Positions 53,623-63,700 are shown, counted from the first letter of the stretch. The stretch is DNA of 64,000 nucleotides from CAZWCE01 sp964632505 (GCA_964632505.1 CAZWCE010000011.1:62001-126000); one strand, 5' to 3'. Translations and numbers: made by a program. Notes: a model not told the origin generated them from the sequence alone.

Positions 53623-54468
53623 TCAGCGATTTCCGGCGTCGTTCTCGTACGGGGTCGCTGCCTCTCGGATCGCCAAAAGCTGCCGAAGCAAGGGTTCCAT
53701 CCGATCGAGGGGCATCATGTTCGGGCCGTCGCAGGGGGCATGTTCCGGGTCGGGATGGGTCTCGAAAAACAGGGCATCCACGCCGACGGCGACCGCCGCC
53801 CGGGCCAACGACGGCACCCGATCACGATTTCCGCCGGTCGCATGGCCCAACCCGCCGGGTTGCTGGACGCTGTGGGTGGCGTCGAAGACGACCGGAACCC
53901 CCAATTCCCGCATCTCGATCAGGGCGGAGAAATCGTTGACCAGTCGTCCGTACCCGAAAAAGGTGCCCCGTTCGCAAAGCAAAATCTGCTCGCATCCCGC
54001 GGCACGCAACTTCCCCACCACATGCTTCATGTCGCGGGGAGCCATGAACTGGCCTTTTTTCACGTGGACCGCCGCCCCGGTTTTCGCCGCGGCGATCAGC
54101 AGGTCGGTCTGTCGCGATAAAAAAGCGGGAATCTGCAAAAGCCGGCAAACTTCGGCAACCGGAGCCGCCTGATCGCATCGGTGGATGTCGGTCGTCACCG
54201 GCAGTCCCGTCGAACGGCGCACCTCCTCCAACTGCTCCAACCCCCGCTCGAGGCCGGGGCCTCGGAACGAATCCAGACTGGTCCGATTCGCCTTGTCGAA
54301 AGACGATTTGAACACCAGGGAAATGCCCAGTCGCCGGGCGATCGCCTGCAATTCCTTCGCCATCGGCACCAACAATCCCTGCTCGATGACGCAAGGTCCG
54401 GCGATCAACAGCAACGGATGTCCTCGGCCACAAGCGACCGCGCCGATCTCCGCTCGAACTTCCGCCAT
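53623..54468 (-). CDS. kdsA: 3-deoxy-D-manno-octulosonate 8-phosphate synthase
   Basis: 281 residues from the ATG at 54468 (AAAGGA 6 nt upstream). Motifs: LLLIAGPCVIEQ, FKSSFDKANRTS, FRGPGLERGLEQL, VTTDIH, FLSRQTDL, KKGQFMAP, LCERGTFFGYGRLVNDF and FDATHSVQQPGG. It joins phosphoenolpyruvate and arabinose-5-phosphate to make Kdo-8-P for LPS inner core, which shows a Gram-negative-type outer membrane. A Cys follows the AGP motif (GPCVIE); in KdsA this position can hold a metal ligand in metal-dependent forms. Confidence 0.95.
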   Translation of the reverse strand: MAEVRAEIGAVACGRGHPLLLIAGPCVIEQGLLVPMAKELQAIARRLGISLVFKSSFDKANRTSLDSFRGPGLERGLEQLEEVRRSTGLPVTTDIHRCDQAAPVAEVCRLLQIPAFLSRQTDLLIAAAKTGAAVHVKKGQFMAPRDMKHVVGKLRAAGCEQILLCERGTFFGYGRLVNDFSALIEMRELGVPVVFDATHSVQQPGGLGHATGGNRDRVPSLARAAVAVGVDALFFETHPDPEHAPCDGPNMMPLDRMEPLLRQLLAIREAATPYENDAGNR

Positions 54469-54544
54469 CGCGATTCCTTTTCGAAATTGATGAATCATCG
54501 CAGCAAATATCGCTCACGCTCGACCACCGACCGAAATCCGTCTG

Positions 54545-55591
54545 CTAGCGGCTCTCTTTCTTGGTCACGGTCCCGGGACCGGCCAATCGGTCCGCCGTTT
54601 TGCGAGGCACCAGAAAGGTCACCCGATTGGGAACCACTTCAATCTCCACCGGAAGTCGACCGCCGGGGTCACCGTCGAGCTGGTAGGGAATGTCTTCCCA
54701 AGAGGAGATTCTCATCTTGACAGAGCGGACGATCGAACAGTCGGGCAAAAACCGATGCATGCTTCCACATTGGGCGCAAGCAGTGTAGACGAACCCGTTC
54801 AGGACGGAACGTCCTCGGAAAAAGCAGCCGTCGAGCCAGCCGTCGGTTCCCACCGCCGCCGGCGCGAGCGGCAAGCCCCACCCATAGCAATTCAAATTGA
54901 ATACGAACCCCCACCGCGCCTCCTGCCGCGTTGCATCTTCCGGAAAAGCTTGGGAAGGATCCTCCTGGTATTCGAAATCCAGTTTGGGGTACTTGTAACT
55001 ACGTACCACATCGACGATTGGTTTGATATATGACAAATAACTAATATGAGCTCCCTTGCGGAGTTTTCTACGGTAGCTTTCTTCCCGGGCGGCATGAACG
55101 CGATCGACCACCGCCGCATCGAATCCGCAACTGAGCATGACCAGGAACAAACGTCCGTTCGCCCGACCGGCGTCGAATTGCAGCAGCGTTCCGGAATCGA
55201 TGATCTCGGACATTTTTTCCGGAGTTCGCTTCAGCTTGAAATATTTGGCCAGCAAGTTGGCCGTCCCCGACGAAAGGAGGGTCACCGGAACCCCCGGCTC
55301 CGTCCGATTGACCAGCTCTTGGGCGGTCCCATCACCGCCGACACCGACCAGCACACGAAGCTCGCCGTCGCGATGCCACCGGTTCGCCGTGGTGGTCACC
55401 TCCTCCAAATCGGTCAACAAAACGGCCTCGTATCCTCTCTTTTCCAGGTGCTCTTTCAAGCTTGCGGCCCGCAAACCGGGAGAGGATCGCCCCGCCTTCG
55501 GATTCAAGGAAATCACCACGCGAGACGGACAGGGGCGTTTCTTTCCACTTTCATCATTCAATGCTACACCTCGGAGTTGATTCCACGTCAA
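54545..55591 (-). CDS. Diacylglycerol kinase-family lipid kinase
   Basis: 348 residues if started at the TTG at 55591; a TTG at 55561 with GAGG 7 nt upstream is an equal alternative. DAGK catalytic motifs: VVISLNPKAGRSSPG, VGVGGDGTAQELVNRTEPGV and SSGTANLLAKYFKL. The beta-sandwich C-domain follows, with WEDIPYQLDGDPGGRLPVEI. Such enzymes phosphorylate diacylglycerol, sphingoid or isoprenoid lipids; the substrate cannot be read from the sequence. It lies 76 nt upstream of kdsA. Confidence 0.88.
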   Translation of the reverse strand: MTWNQLRGVALNDESGKKRPCPSRVVISLNPKAGRSSPGLRAASLKEHLEKRGYEAVLLTDLEEVTTTANRWHRDGELRVLVGVGGDGTAQELVNRTEPGVPVTLLSSGTANLLAKYFKLKRTPEKMSEIIDSGTLLQFDAGRANGRLFLVMLSCGFDAAVVDRVHAAREESYRRKLRKGAHISYLSYIKPIVDVVRSYKYPKLDFEYQEDPSQAFPEDATRQEARWGFVFNLNCYGWGLPLAPAAVGTDGWLDGCFFRGRSVLNGFVYTACAQCGSMHRFLPDCSIVRSVKMRISSWEDIPYQLDGDPGGRLPVEIEVVPNRVTFLVPRKTADRLAGPGTVTKKESR

Positions 55592-55793
55592 TCAAAAAGC
55601 CTCGTCCCGCCCTAGAAGAGAGAGGGAGTTCGGCCGTCATCGTTCCATAAAACGCCACTTAGGATTCCGGTCGTGGGACGATATCAACTCCATGTCGTGG
55701 CGGAGCGATCCTTCGTCTCGCACTCCATTTAACCAACGTTGTTCAGAGAGAGATAGGATACCGCAAATCGACTCAAAGATCCATATGAGCGTT

Positions 55794-55839
55794 CCTCCTC
55801 CCATATCTAAGGGAGGCCTCCTCCCATATCTAAGGGAGG
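55794..55839. repeat. Two tandem 23-bp units
   Basis: The unit CCTCCTCCCATATCTAAGG plus GAGG occurs twice without a gap (55794-55816, 55817-55839), identical. Each unit is itself a hairpin former (CCTCCC/GGGAGG, 8-nt loop), and the junction GGGAGGCCTCC forms another. Confidence 0.85.
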
Positions 55840-56130
55840 CAAGAGACATCCACCCACTTTTGAGGCGACTTGCAGAGGTGGCGTTTCCGCCCAAGAGACC
55901 ACCTCGAAAGACACGACATGTCCCACTCTCCTTCATTCCATATTCCATCCAAGACCACCTCTCCCGCAGCTTGCCGAAAAAGGCCCCCACCGATGATCCA
56001 CCGACGGCCGAGAGGTGCGATTCCTCGACGCCGCATTCCCACCCATCGGATCCGGTCCCTTTTTGCAAAAAGATACACATTTATCGAAATTGCTGCATCA
56101 AAACGCAACACCTGTTGCAAAATGCTACAC

Positions 56131-56158
56131 CACAAAAGAGAGCCGCCCCTAGCGGCTC
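56131..56158 (-). terminator. Orphan intrinsic terminator-like hairpin
   Basis: A perfect 7-bp stem (GAGCCGC/GCGGCTC, 5-nt loop) is followed on the minus strand by TCTTTTGTG. No recognised gene ends here on that strand, so it may close an undetected small RNA or short gene lying to the right. Confidence 0.45.
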
Positions 56159-56557
56159 ACTGGAAAACGGAAAAAGAGACCATCCATAAATCCTTTCACA
56201 ACAAACACTTAAAGAAAAACCACCGAAAAAAAGAAAAACGGATCCCATATGGCATCCCATTCGCTCTCACTATGCCCCTATCAGTTCGGAATATGCGTTT
56301 TCGCATGGTTTCATCAGTTTGAGTGATTTTCCTTTCGCAGAAGATTCTCTTCGTGGTTTTTTACTTCATTCAAAGTCCACGTCGAGAGGGGGAACAGCCA
56401 GTCTGAACATGAACATACGGATTTCGGTTGACCCAAAAATCTCATCCATCCATTCCATTATCTTAACGATCCACCCCTTTCATAGCATCCACGATCGATC
56501 ATACGCGCCTTTTTGGGATACATCGATCGAGACCGTACATTTCGAGACTGGCCCGTA

Positions 56558-56651
56558 GGGGCTCCAGCGCTTTATGGGGTAGAAAGGTTACCTTGCCCTT
56601 ACCTTTCTATCAAGTTACGCTGTAAGCGTGACTCGCTGAAGCCCCTTTTTT
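56558..56651 (+). ncRNA. Candidate structured RNA: three-way junction with U-run
   Basis: An outer helix pairs 56558-56569 (GGGGCTCCAGCG) with 56634-56645 (CGCTGAAGCCCC), 11 of 12 paired. Inside it are a perfect 9-bp hairpin (56580-56588 with 56601-56609, TAGAAAGGT/ACCTTTCTA) and a 7-bp hairpin (56615-56621 with 56625-56631, one G-U). Six T residues follow at 56646-56651. This is the end of a small RNA or a complex terminator; I match it to no known family. No clear promoter was found. Confidence 0.45.
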
Positions 56652-56795
56652 CTTTCTTTGAGCCGCGCATCCTCGACCGCGAAGGTCGTAAACCTGCCAA
56701 ACGTTTACGGCGCCGTTCTCAAGAGGCTTTTCCACGGACTCGCTTTTCCGTGATTCTTCCAGAAAGGAATTCCTCGAACCTTGACGTTTCGCCCC

Positions 56796-56824
56796 TTGAC
56801 GCGGAAAATAAATCTTTATAAGCT
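56796..56824 (+). promoter_or_regulatory. Promoter of tRNA-Thr
   Basis: TTGACG at 56796-56801 with TATAAG at 56817-56822 (15 bp) or TAAGCT at 56819-56824 (17 bp), about 40 nt before the mature tRNA. The A/T-rich spacer fits a strong stable-RNA promoter. Confidence 0.55.
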
Positions 56825-56860
56825 ATGAGCTTTGGTGAGAATGCCCAGCGCATCCCCTGC

Positions 56861-56933
56861 GCCAACGTAGCTCAATCGGCAGAGCACGGCATTCGTAATG
56901 CCGGGGTTGAGGGTTCAACTCCCTCCGTTGGCT
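56861..56933 (+). tRNA. tRNA-Thr (anticodon CGT)
   Basis: 73 nt. Acceptor stem GCCAACG/CGTTGGC, D-arm GCTC/GAGC, anticodon stem CGGCA/TGCCG with loop TTCGTAA (anticodon CGT, reads ACG), T-arm GAGGG/CCCTC with TTCAACT loop, discriminator T. CCA is not encoded. TTTTT follows at once, possibly the terminator. Confidence 0.96.
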
Positions 56934-57316
56934 TTTTGTACGGCTCGGGTGGCGTTTTCCCATTCTTGATTTGATGAATGAAGAATGATGGATCCGTGAC
57001 GGCGGCGTCGGAAAGCGGCGAAGTCGGGCGAAACGCCCGACGGTGGATTTCGGTTTCCCCCGTACGCGGTTGTGCTTTCCCCGGCCGGGAAACAGCCCTC
57101 GACGGTCATCGCCCGGATGTTCCTCGTGAGCCCTCCCGATTCACGAATCTTGTCCCCGATGACTCTCAAACGTCCGGCAGGAACCCCCCTTCGGCATGAC
57201 AGATCGATGCTTCCTCGCTCCCCGGCTGATGCTTCTTTTCGATGCAATCTCCGAACATTCGGAGAGGAACCACGGGGATCCGAAATAAGACGATCGACTT
57301 GAGGAGAGAAAACCTA
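56934..57316. other. Spacer between tRNA-Thr and the TPR/alpha-CTD gene
   Basis: 383 bp without a gene. It holds a perfect 8-bp hairpin with an AAA loop (GTCGGGCG/CGCCCGAC, near 57025-57043) and a CTCCGA/TCGGAG hairpin about 50 nt before the next gene (57249-57264). Neither has a T-run. Confidence 0.45.
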
Positions 57317-58642
57317 ATGGTGGCAAACACGCAGGAATTCGACCTAAAACACACGGTCCTGTCCGATGGAGCCTTCGGGCCCCGTGAGATCGCCGAGTTA
57401 TCGGAAGCGATCAGTAATGATTTCACGCAATTCGGCATCCTCCGCGAGGCGGTCGCCGAACTGGAATCGAAAGACAATCTGGCACCGGCGGGTCGGGTGC
57501 GACTGGGCGTTTGCCAATATCTCATCGGCCAACCCCATAGCGCTATCGAATCCCTGAAAAAGGGCGACGGCGGCGCGCTGGCTCATTTCTATCTCGCCAA
57601 GTCCTACTTCGCGCTGGGGGAATATGAAACGGCTCTGAAAAGCTACTCGATGGCCCAGACGGCCGGGTACAACTCCGACGACTGCGCCCTGGCCAAGGCG
57701 GAAGTCTACCGCTACCTCGGTGAAAACTCCAAGAGCTTGATGGAGCTGGACAATCTCTCCGGCGCGGTCGAGCAAACGGCCGAATATCTTTACCAGCGGG
57801 GGGCGACGGTCGCCTCGCTCGGCATGAATCCCCATGAAGTGATTGCCCTGTACGAGCGAGCCGTCGATGCCGATCGAAATCACCCGGGGGCCCTTTTCGG
57901 GTTGGCGTTGGAAAATGAACGCCGCGGCAACGACATCGAAGCTCTCGAACTGTACAAACGCGCCGTAGCCCATTTTCCCACCAATGAAGGCACGCTGATC
58001 AATCTCGGACTCCTCTACGAAGACCTGGAGATGTATGAGCAGGCCATCATCTGCTATCAGCGCGTGCTCGACTCCTTCCCCGATCATGATAAAGTCCGCA
58101 TGTTCCTGAAGGACTCCCAGGCGTCGAGCGAAATGTATTTCGATGAAGACGCCCAACGCAAACGCGACCGCATCAGCCAGATCCTGAGCCTGCCGGTGAC
58201 CGACTTCGAACTCTCGGTCCGGAGCCGCAACTGCCTGAAAAACATGGGCATCCAAACGCTGGGCGATCTCTGCAAGCATTCCGAACAAGAGCTTCTGGCG
58301 AGTAAAAACTTCGGCGAGACCAGCCTCATCGAAATCAAGGAAATGCTCCAGCTCAAGGGGCTCAAGCTCGGACAATTCGCTTCCGAAAAACACACGCAGG
58401 AAACCGTGGAGATGGATTCCCTCAGCGCCGACGAACAGGCACTGCTGATGCGTCCGGTGACCGATCTGAATCTTTCGGTTCGGGCACGCAAATGCATGAA
58501 CCGGCTGGGAATCCAGACGGTCGGCGAACTGGTCCGTCGAACCGGCGATGAACTGCTCGAATGCAAGAATTTCGGCGTCACCAGCCTGAACGAAGTCCGG
58601 GAAAAACTTCAACCTCACAATCTCAAACTCCGCGGAGAGTAA
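57317..58642 (+). CDS. TPR protein with two RNA polymerase alpha-CTD domains
   Basis: 441 residues from the ATG at 57317 (GGAGA upstream). TPR repeats fill about 60-275 (AHFYLAKSYFALGEYETALK, INLGLLYEDLEMYEQAIICY). Two copies of the RNA polymerase alpha C-terminal domain follow: FELSVRSRNCLKNMGIQTLG at about 300 and LNLSVRARKCMNRLGIQTVG at about 385. Each has the helix-hairpin-helix part (KNFGETSLIEIKEML, KNFGVTSLNEVREKL). In RNA polymerase this domain touches UP-element DNA and activators. A TPR-alpha-CTD fusion is known from planctomycete genomes; its role in transcription is a guess. It is not the core alpha subunit. Confidence 0.88.
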   Translation: MVANTQEFDLKHTVLSDGAFGPREIAELSEAISNDFTQFGILREAVAELESKDNLAPAGRVRLGVCQYLIGQPHSAIESLKKGDGGALAHFYLAKSYFALGEYETALKSYSMAQTAGYNSDDCALAKAEVYRYLGENSKSLMELDNLSGAVEQTAEYLYQRGATVASLGMNPHEVIALYERAVDADRNHPGALFGLALENERRGNDIEALELYKRAVAHFPTNEGTLINLGLLYEDLEMYEQAIICYQRVLDSFPDHDKVRMFLKDSQASSEMYFDEDAQRKRDRISQILSLPVTDFELSVRSRNCLKNMGIQTLGDLCKHSEQELLASKNFGETSLIEIKEMLQLKGLKLGQFASEKHTQETVEMDSLSADEQALLMRPVTDLNLSVRARKCMNRLGIQTVGELVRRTGDELLECKNFGVTSLNEVREKLQPHNLKLRGE

Positions 58643-58751
58643 GGCGCCCATTTCTCCCCATGCGTCTCTCCTCCCCGCGGCTCGAGATCCGAGATTCGGC
58701 GGGTCCTTCCCTTGAAGGTCTCCTTCGCGCTCGAAGAGGATATCCTTTCCC

Positions 58752-59879
58752 ATGAATGCGCCCACCGCCTCCTCCTTCACCCTGCTCCACCAGGATCGAC
58801 ACTGCGCCGCCCGTTGCGGTGACTTCCGAACGCCCCGCGGTGCCGTTTCCCTCCCCGCCTTCATGCCGGTCGGAACCGTCGGCACGGTCAAAGGCGTCGA
58901 AATCGAGCAGCTTCGAGGGACCGGCGCTCAAATGATCCTCGGCAACACCTATCACCTGGCCCTGCGACCGGGCGCCTCGGTCGTGGCGCAACTCGGCGGA
59001 CTGCATCGTTTCACCGGCTGGGAGGGCCCCATCCTCACCGACAGCGGCGGATTCCAGATCTTCAGCCTCGCCAGACTGACCCACATCGACGAGCAGGGCG
59101 CCGTCTTCCGATCGCACATCGACGGCAGCAAGATGAAATTGACGCCGGAGGACGCCGTGCAAATCCAAGCGACGCTGGGAAGCGACGTCGCCATGGTGCT
59201 CGATCACGTCATCGAACTCCCCGCCCCGCGGGACCGAGTCGCCGAAGCCATGGAACGCTCGGTCCGTTGGGCGCGACGATGCCGCGAAGCGTCCCGACGC
59301 CCGGACCAGGCCCTTTTCGCCATCGTCCAGGGAGGCCTCGAAGCCGATCTGCGTCGCCAATGCGCCGAAGCGCTCGCCGAACTCGATTTTCCCGGCTATG
59401 CCATCGGAGGACTGAGCGTCGGAGAAACCCCGGAGGAAATGTATCAAACGCTCGACGCCACCACTCCACACCTGCCGCACGATCGCCCCCGATACCTGAT
59501 GGGCGTCGGACGGCCCGAAGACCTCCTCGAAGGGATCCGCCGAGGCGTCGACCTGTTCGACTGCGTCATGCCGACACGCAACGGGCGAAACGCCATGGCC
59601 TTCACCGACCACGGAACACTCCGGTTGCGAAACGCTTGTCACCAATACGACCCCGCCCCCTTGGAGGAAAACTGTCCCTGTCCTGCCTGTCGACGGAGTC
59701 GCGGTTACTTGCGCCACCTCTTCATGAGCCGTGAGATGCTCGGTCCCATTCTCCTGTCGATTCACAACCTCACCTACTACCAGCGTCTCATGCAGCAGGC
59801 CCGGGAGGCGATCCTCCAGGACCGATTCGTCGCGTTTCATCGCGAAAAACAGCGTTCCTGGGCAAGCCCCCCCCCCTGA
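58752..59879 (+). CDS. tgt: tRNA-guanine transglycosylase
   Basis: 375 residues, full length. Catalytic motif ILTDSGGFQIFSLA; second Asp region FDCVMPTRNGRNAMAF; zinc site CPCPACRRSRGYLRHLF with the downstream His in LSIHNLTYY. It swaps guanine 34 for preQ1 in tRNAs for Asp, Asn, His and Tyr, toward queuosine. It is followed after 346 nt by yajC-secDF, the common tgt-yajC-secD-secF order. Confidence 0.96.
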   Translation: MNAPTASSFTLLHQDRHCAARCGDFRTPRGAVSLPAFMPVGTVGTVKGVEIEQLRGTGAQMILGNTYHLALRPGASVVAQLGGLHRFTGWEGPILTDSGGFQIFSLARLTHIDEQGAVFRSHIDGSKMKLTPEDAVQIQATLGSDVAMVLDHVIELPAPRDRVAEAMERSVRWARRCREASRRPDQALFAIVQGGLEADLRRQCAEALAELDFPGYAIGGLSVGETPEEMYQTLDATTPHLPHDRPRYLMGVGRPEDLLEGIRRGVDLFDCVMPTRNGRNAMAFTDHGTLRLRNACHQYDPAPLEENCPCPACRRSRGYLRHLFMSREMLGPILLSIHNLTYYQRLMQQAREAILQDRFVAFHREKQRSWASPPP

Positions 59880-60022
59880 AGGACTTTGAATCGCGAACGA
59901 AACAACGGGGAAAAGAGACCCGAGGGCCCCCTGTCTGCTCCCCTTCCTTCATGGTTGAGAAAAATTGAGGTAGAAAAACCGGCTTTTTTGGATCTCTTCT
60001 CGGCGGATCCCCCCGGGTGGTC

Positions 60023-60051
60023 TTGTCCCGATATGGTTCGCCGTTTAAGAT
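60023..60051 (+). promoter_or_regulatory. Candidate promoter of yajC-secDF
   Basis: TTGTCC, 17 bp, TAAGAT, in the 346-bp tgt-yajC spacer. A 7-bp hairpin (TGCTCCC/GGGAGCA, near 60127-60143) followed by ATCTTT lies downstream of it. The spacer holds no gene. Confidence 0.35.
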
Positions 60052-60225
60052 AAGACCTTTTACGAACAAATTTCGTGTCGGCCGGAAGTCTTTCGCACCC
60101 ATTCCCGACGGAGCCCGATTTGAGCCCTGCTCCCTCAGGGAGCATCTTTCCGGCCTGCTTGCTGAAGGCCGACCGGAATCCGCGTTCTGAATCGAGCTTT
60201 CCTCTCAACCAATAAGGGATCCACG

Positions 60226-60621
60226 ATGCTTTCTTCTCTTTCGCTCTTCTGCACGCAACTGGGCATGCTCTTCGCGCAGGAAGGAAACGGCGAGCCCCCT
60301 GCCGGTCCCGGCGGACAAATGACCCAGATCATTCTCATGGTCGGCCTGGTGGTCTTCGCACTTTACTTCCTGATGATCCGCCCCCAGCAGAAGCAGGCCA
60401 AGCAGATGCAGACGATGCTCGAAAACCTGCGGAAGAACGATCGAGTCTTCACCATCGGCGGAATCATCGGCACCGTACATAATATCCTTCGAGATCAGAA
60501 CGAGATCGTCCTGAAAGTAGACGACGCGAGCGGCGCCAAGATGCGTTTCCGACTCAACGCCGTTGCCGGAACTCTCGGACCACAGGATGGCCAGGACGAA
60601 GCGGGCAAGGAGAAATCCTGA
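60226..60621 (+). CDS. yajC: Preprotein translocase subunit YajC
   Basis: 131 residues. One transmembrane helix at about 35-55 (IILMVGLVVFALYFLMIRPQ), then QQKQAKQMQTMLENLRKNDR and the family motif FTIGGIIGTVHNI. The N-terminus is extended by a Gly/Pro-rich stretch. YajC joins SecD and SecF in the accessory complex of the Sec translocon. secDF follows after 89 nt. Confidence 0.95.
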   Translation: MLSSLSLFCTQLGMLFAQEGNGEPPAGPGGQMTQIILMVGLVVFALYFLMIRPQQKQAKQMQTMLENLRKNDRVFTIGGIIGTVHNILRDQNEIVLKVDDASGAKMRFRLNAVAGTLGPQDGQDEAGKEKS

Positions 60622-60710
60622 ATCCGCATGGGGCCTTCCCGGGCTCTCGCATTTTCTCGAACCTTCCCTTTCGATGCGTCAAAGAATTGAAGAATCAGGA
60701 TAGAGACAGA

Positions 60711-63700
60711 ATGAATCGCAGTGCTGCCAATTTTTCCGTGCCCCGAACGATCGGGTGGACCGCCCTCGCGGCGATGATGATGGTTTTTTGCCTCACCAAT
60801 GCCTCCAACGCCTTCGAAGCCTGGAGCCCTCAAGACGCATCGGCGCCGACGATCGGGCAAAGCGCTCCCGACGTCGCGGCGGACGCCGAAACATCCCCCG
60901 AGGTGGAAACGGAAGAGGAGAACGGCCAAGCCCCCTCCTTGGAAGAGGCCGCCGCCGATCCCTCGACGCCGGAGGCGGAAGCAGCGACCGAACCTCCGAC
61001 GATCTCCCCACCTTCAAACGAAGAAGCATCGAACGGATCCGATGCCGCCGAAACGCCCGACACAACGACACTGCCGCCGCTGGAAGTGGAAGAGGCGGAA
61101 ACGCCGGTTCCGCCGAAACCGGTCCAGGAGGACGAGGTCGCCGAGGTGGGCGATGTCGACGTCGCGGTCGAAAAAGAAACCGCCCCCAGCGATTGGCGCG
61201 ATTGGGGCTGGCTGAAGATCGTCGTCTTTCTGGTCATTCTTTTCGGAACTTACGCCGTGGGCATCCTCCTCGGCCAAATGTGGCGCATGCCGGAACATTC
61301 CTTCCGCATTTTCGTCATCCTCCTCTGCCTGTTCGGAAGTGCCGCCGCGAACGTCTTCGGGCTGCACCGTCTGAACCTCGGTATCGACCTGCGCGGCGGA
61401 GTCATTCTGGTCTACAACGTTTTTCCAAGCAAAACGCAAGACACCCCGCAAGAAGAGGACGGAGAGGAAGAAGTCCGGGAGGAGCGAGAGGCCGGTTCCC
61501 AGGGGATCCAATGGGATGAACTCAAGAAGGCGATCGGCATGCGGGTCAACCCGGCCGGTGTCCGCGAGATTTCCATTCAGCGACTCGGCAATCACCAGGT
61601 GCGCATCATCATTCCCGAGGTCGACGACGCCGAGGTCAGTCGTCTCGAAGGCGTGATCTCGGAAGCGGGAACTCTCGAATTCCGTGTTTTGGCGCGGGAA
61701 AACCTCGATGAGTCGCTCGTCAAACGGGCGATGAGCGAACCGACCGACCGCCTGCGGGACGCCGAGGGCAACCTGCTGGCCTGGTGGGTTCCGGTGGCCG
61801 AAAAGGAAGTGGAAAATCTGATCGGCGGTACTTCCGTCCAGCGAGAGCAGGACGGCGGTTACGAGATCCTCGTGCTGAACGATCCGTTCAACGTCACCGG
61901 CGAGGACATCGGTAGAAAACGCGAGGGGATGAACCAAGAAACGGGGCAGCCGAACGTGCAATTCAATTTGTACGCGCGGGGCGCCAAGGATTTCAGCAAT
62001 CTCACGTCGTTCTACAAGCCGAAGCAAGGGCAGGAAAACTCCACCACGCGGCGGTTGGGCATCATCCTCAACGGCGAACTCTATTCCGCGCCGAACATCA
62101 AGGAAGCGATCACCGGAGGACAGGTCAGCATCGATTTCGGGCGACGCGACACCCCCGCCGAACGGGAAGCCCTGCGTCAAGAGATCGAAGACCTCATCCA
62201 GGTCCTCAACGCCGGAAGTCTGCCGGCCGAATTGAGCGAGGAGCCGGTCAGCCGCATGCTCACCGGCCCGACGCTGGGGGCCGAAACGATCCGCAAGGGC
62301 AAGACCGCCATCTTCTGGTCGATGATCCTGGTCTTGGCTTTCATGATCGTCTATTATCGGTTCTCGGGACTGATCGCCTGCTTCGCGGTGCTTTTGAATC
62401 TCTCGCTCATCTTTGCGGTCATGATGGCGGTCCACGCCGCCTTCACCTTACCCGGCTTGGCCGGTCTGGTGCTGACCGTCGGAATCGCGGTCGACGCGAA
62501 TGTACTCATTTTCGAGCGCATCCGGGAAGAACTCAAGCAAGGATCGACGTTGCGAATGGCCATCCGCAACGGATTCCAACGGGCCTCCACCGCGATCTAC
62601 GACGCCAACATCACGACGCTCATCACCGCCGTCATCCTCTACATCGTAGGATCCGAGCAGGTCAAAGGATTCGCCGTGACCCTGTTCCTCGGCGTCACCT
62701 TCAGTATGTTCACCGCGATCTACTGCGGCCGAACGATCTTCGAGATCGCCGAGCGACGCCGCTGGATCCGCAAGCTCAAGATGATGCAGATCGTCAGCCG
62801 GCCGAACCTGAAATTCATGGACAAACGCAAGCCGGCCGGCATCATTTCCGTCGTGCTGATCCTCCTCGGACTGGTCGCGGTCGTCATGCGGGGCAAGGGC
62901 CTTCTCGACATCGATTTCGTCGGAGGGGTTTCCGTCGAAGCGGTCTTCCACGAACCGCAAGATCAAGGAGAGATTTACAACCAACTCGAGGACCGGCTTC
63001 CCGACCTTTCGGTGCAAAATCTCCACATGTCCAGTAGTGGTGAAGAAAACGGCGACGGCGAGGTCGATCTGACCAAGCTCGAGAACACTCACTTCCTCAT
63101 CAACACCTCGAGTCCGCCCGAAATCGAAGCGGAAGAGTACCTCGAAACCGTGACCACCACCCTCGAGGAGCAGTTCGGGAAAACCCTCGTTCATTACGAC
63201 ATGAACTATGAAATTCTCTCCGCGACCGAACCGGCACAAGGAGAAGGCTTGCCGGAGGTGGTCGCCGAAGTGACGATGGAACCGAAAATCAACAGCAAGG
63301 GCCTGGCCGCCGATCTCGATAGGGAGATGGAAAACGCCCTCGACGCCGGAGAAATCGCCCGCGATTTCGATATCGATTTGACCAATGAAAAGATGGAAGG
63401 CCGGGACGATTCGACCGCCTTCGGCGAATGGACCCTCACGATGAACACGACCGAAAAAGATGCCCAAATCGTTCTCGATCGGGTCCGACAGCAGATCAAT
63501 AAGCAGCCGTATTTCCCCTCTTCGAACAAAATCGGGGGGGCGGTGGCCCAACAAACCCGAAACAGCGCGATCTCCGCCTTGTTGGGAAGCTTGATCTGTA
63601 TCGTTTTGTACATCTGGCTCCGCTTCCAGAAAATCTCTTACGGTCTGGCCGCCGTGGTCGCCCTGGTACACGACGTGTTGATCACGCTCGGGCTCCTCGC

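Larger units (their letters stand above)
55592..56557. other. Gene-free stretch with structured elements
   Basis: Nearly 1 kb with only implausible frames (skewed composition, no ribosome sites, no motif). From about 56060 it is clearly richer in A and T. It contains a tandem repeat (55794-55839), a GCAAC/GTTGC hairpin near 56105-56118, an orphan minus-strand terminator (56131-56158) and a GATCGAT/ATCGATC inverted repeat near 56494-56528. Confidence 0.5.

Noticed and set aside
56555..56660. PreQ1 riboswitch for the nearby tgt gene
   Set aside because: The structure is larger than a preQ1 aptamer, and tRNA-Thr and the TPR/alpha-CTD gene lie between it and tgt.
55637..56821. Several 100-165 codon frames on both strands in the gene-free region
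   Set aside because: They overlap one another, lack ribosome sites and motifs, have odd composition and cross clear hairpins and repeats.
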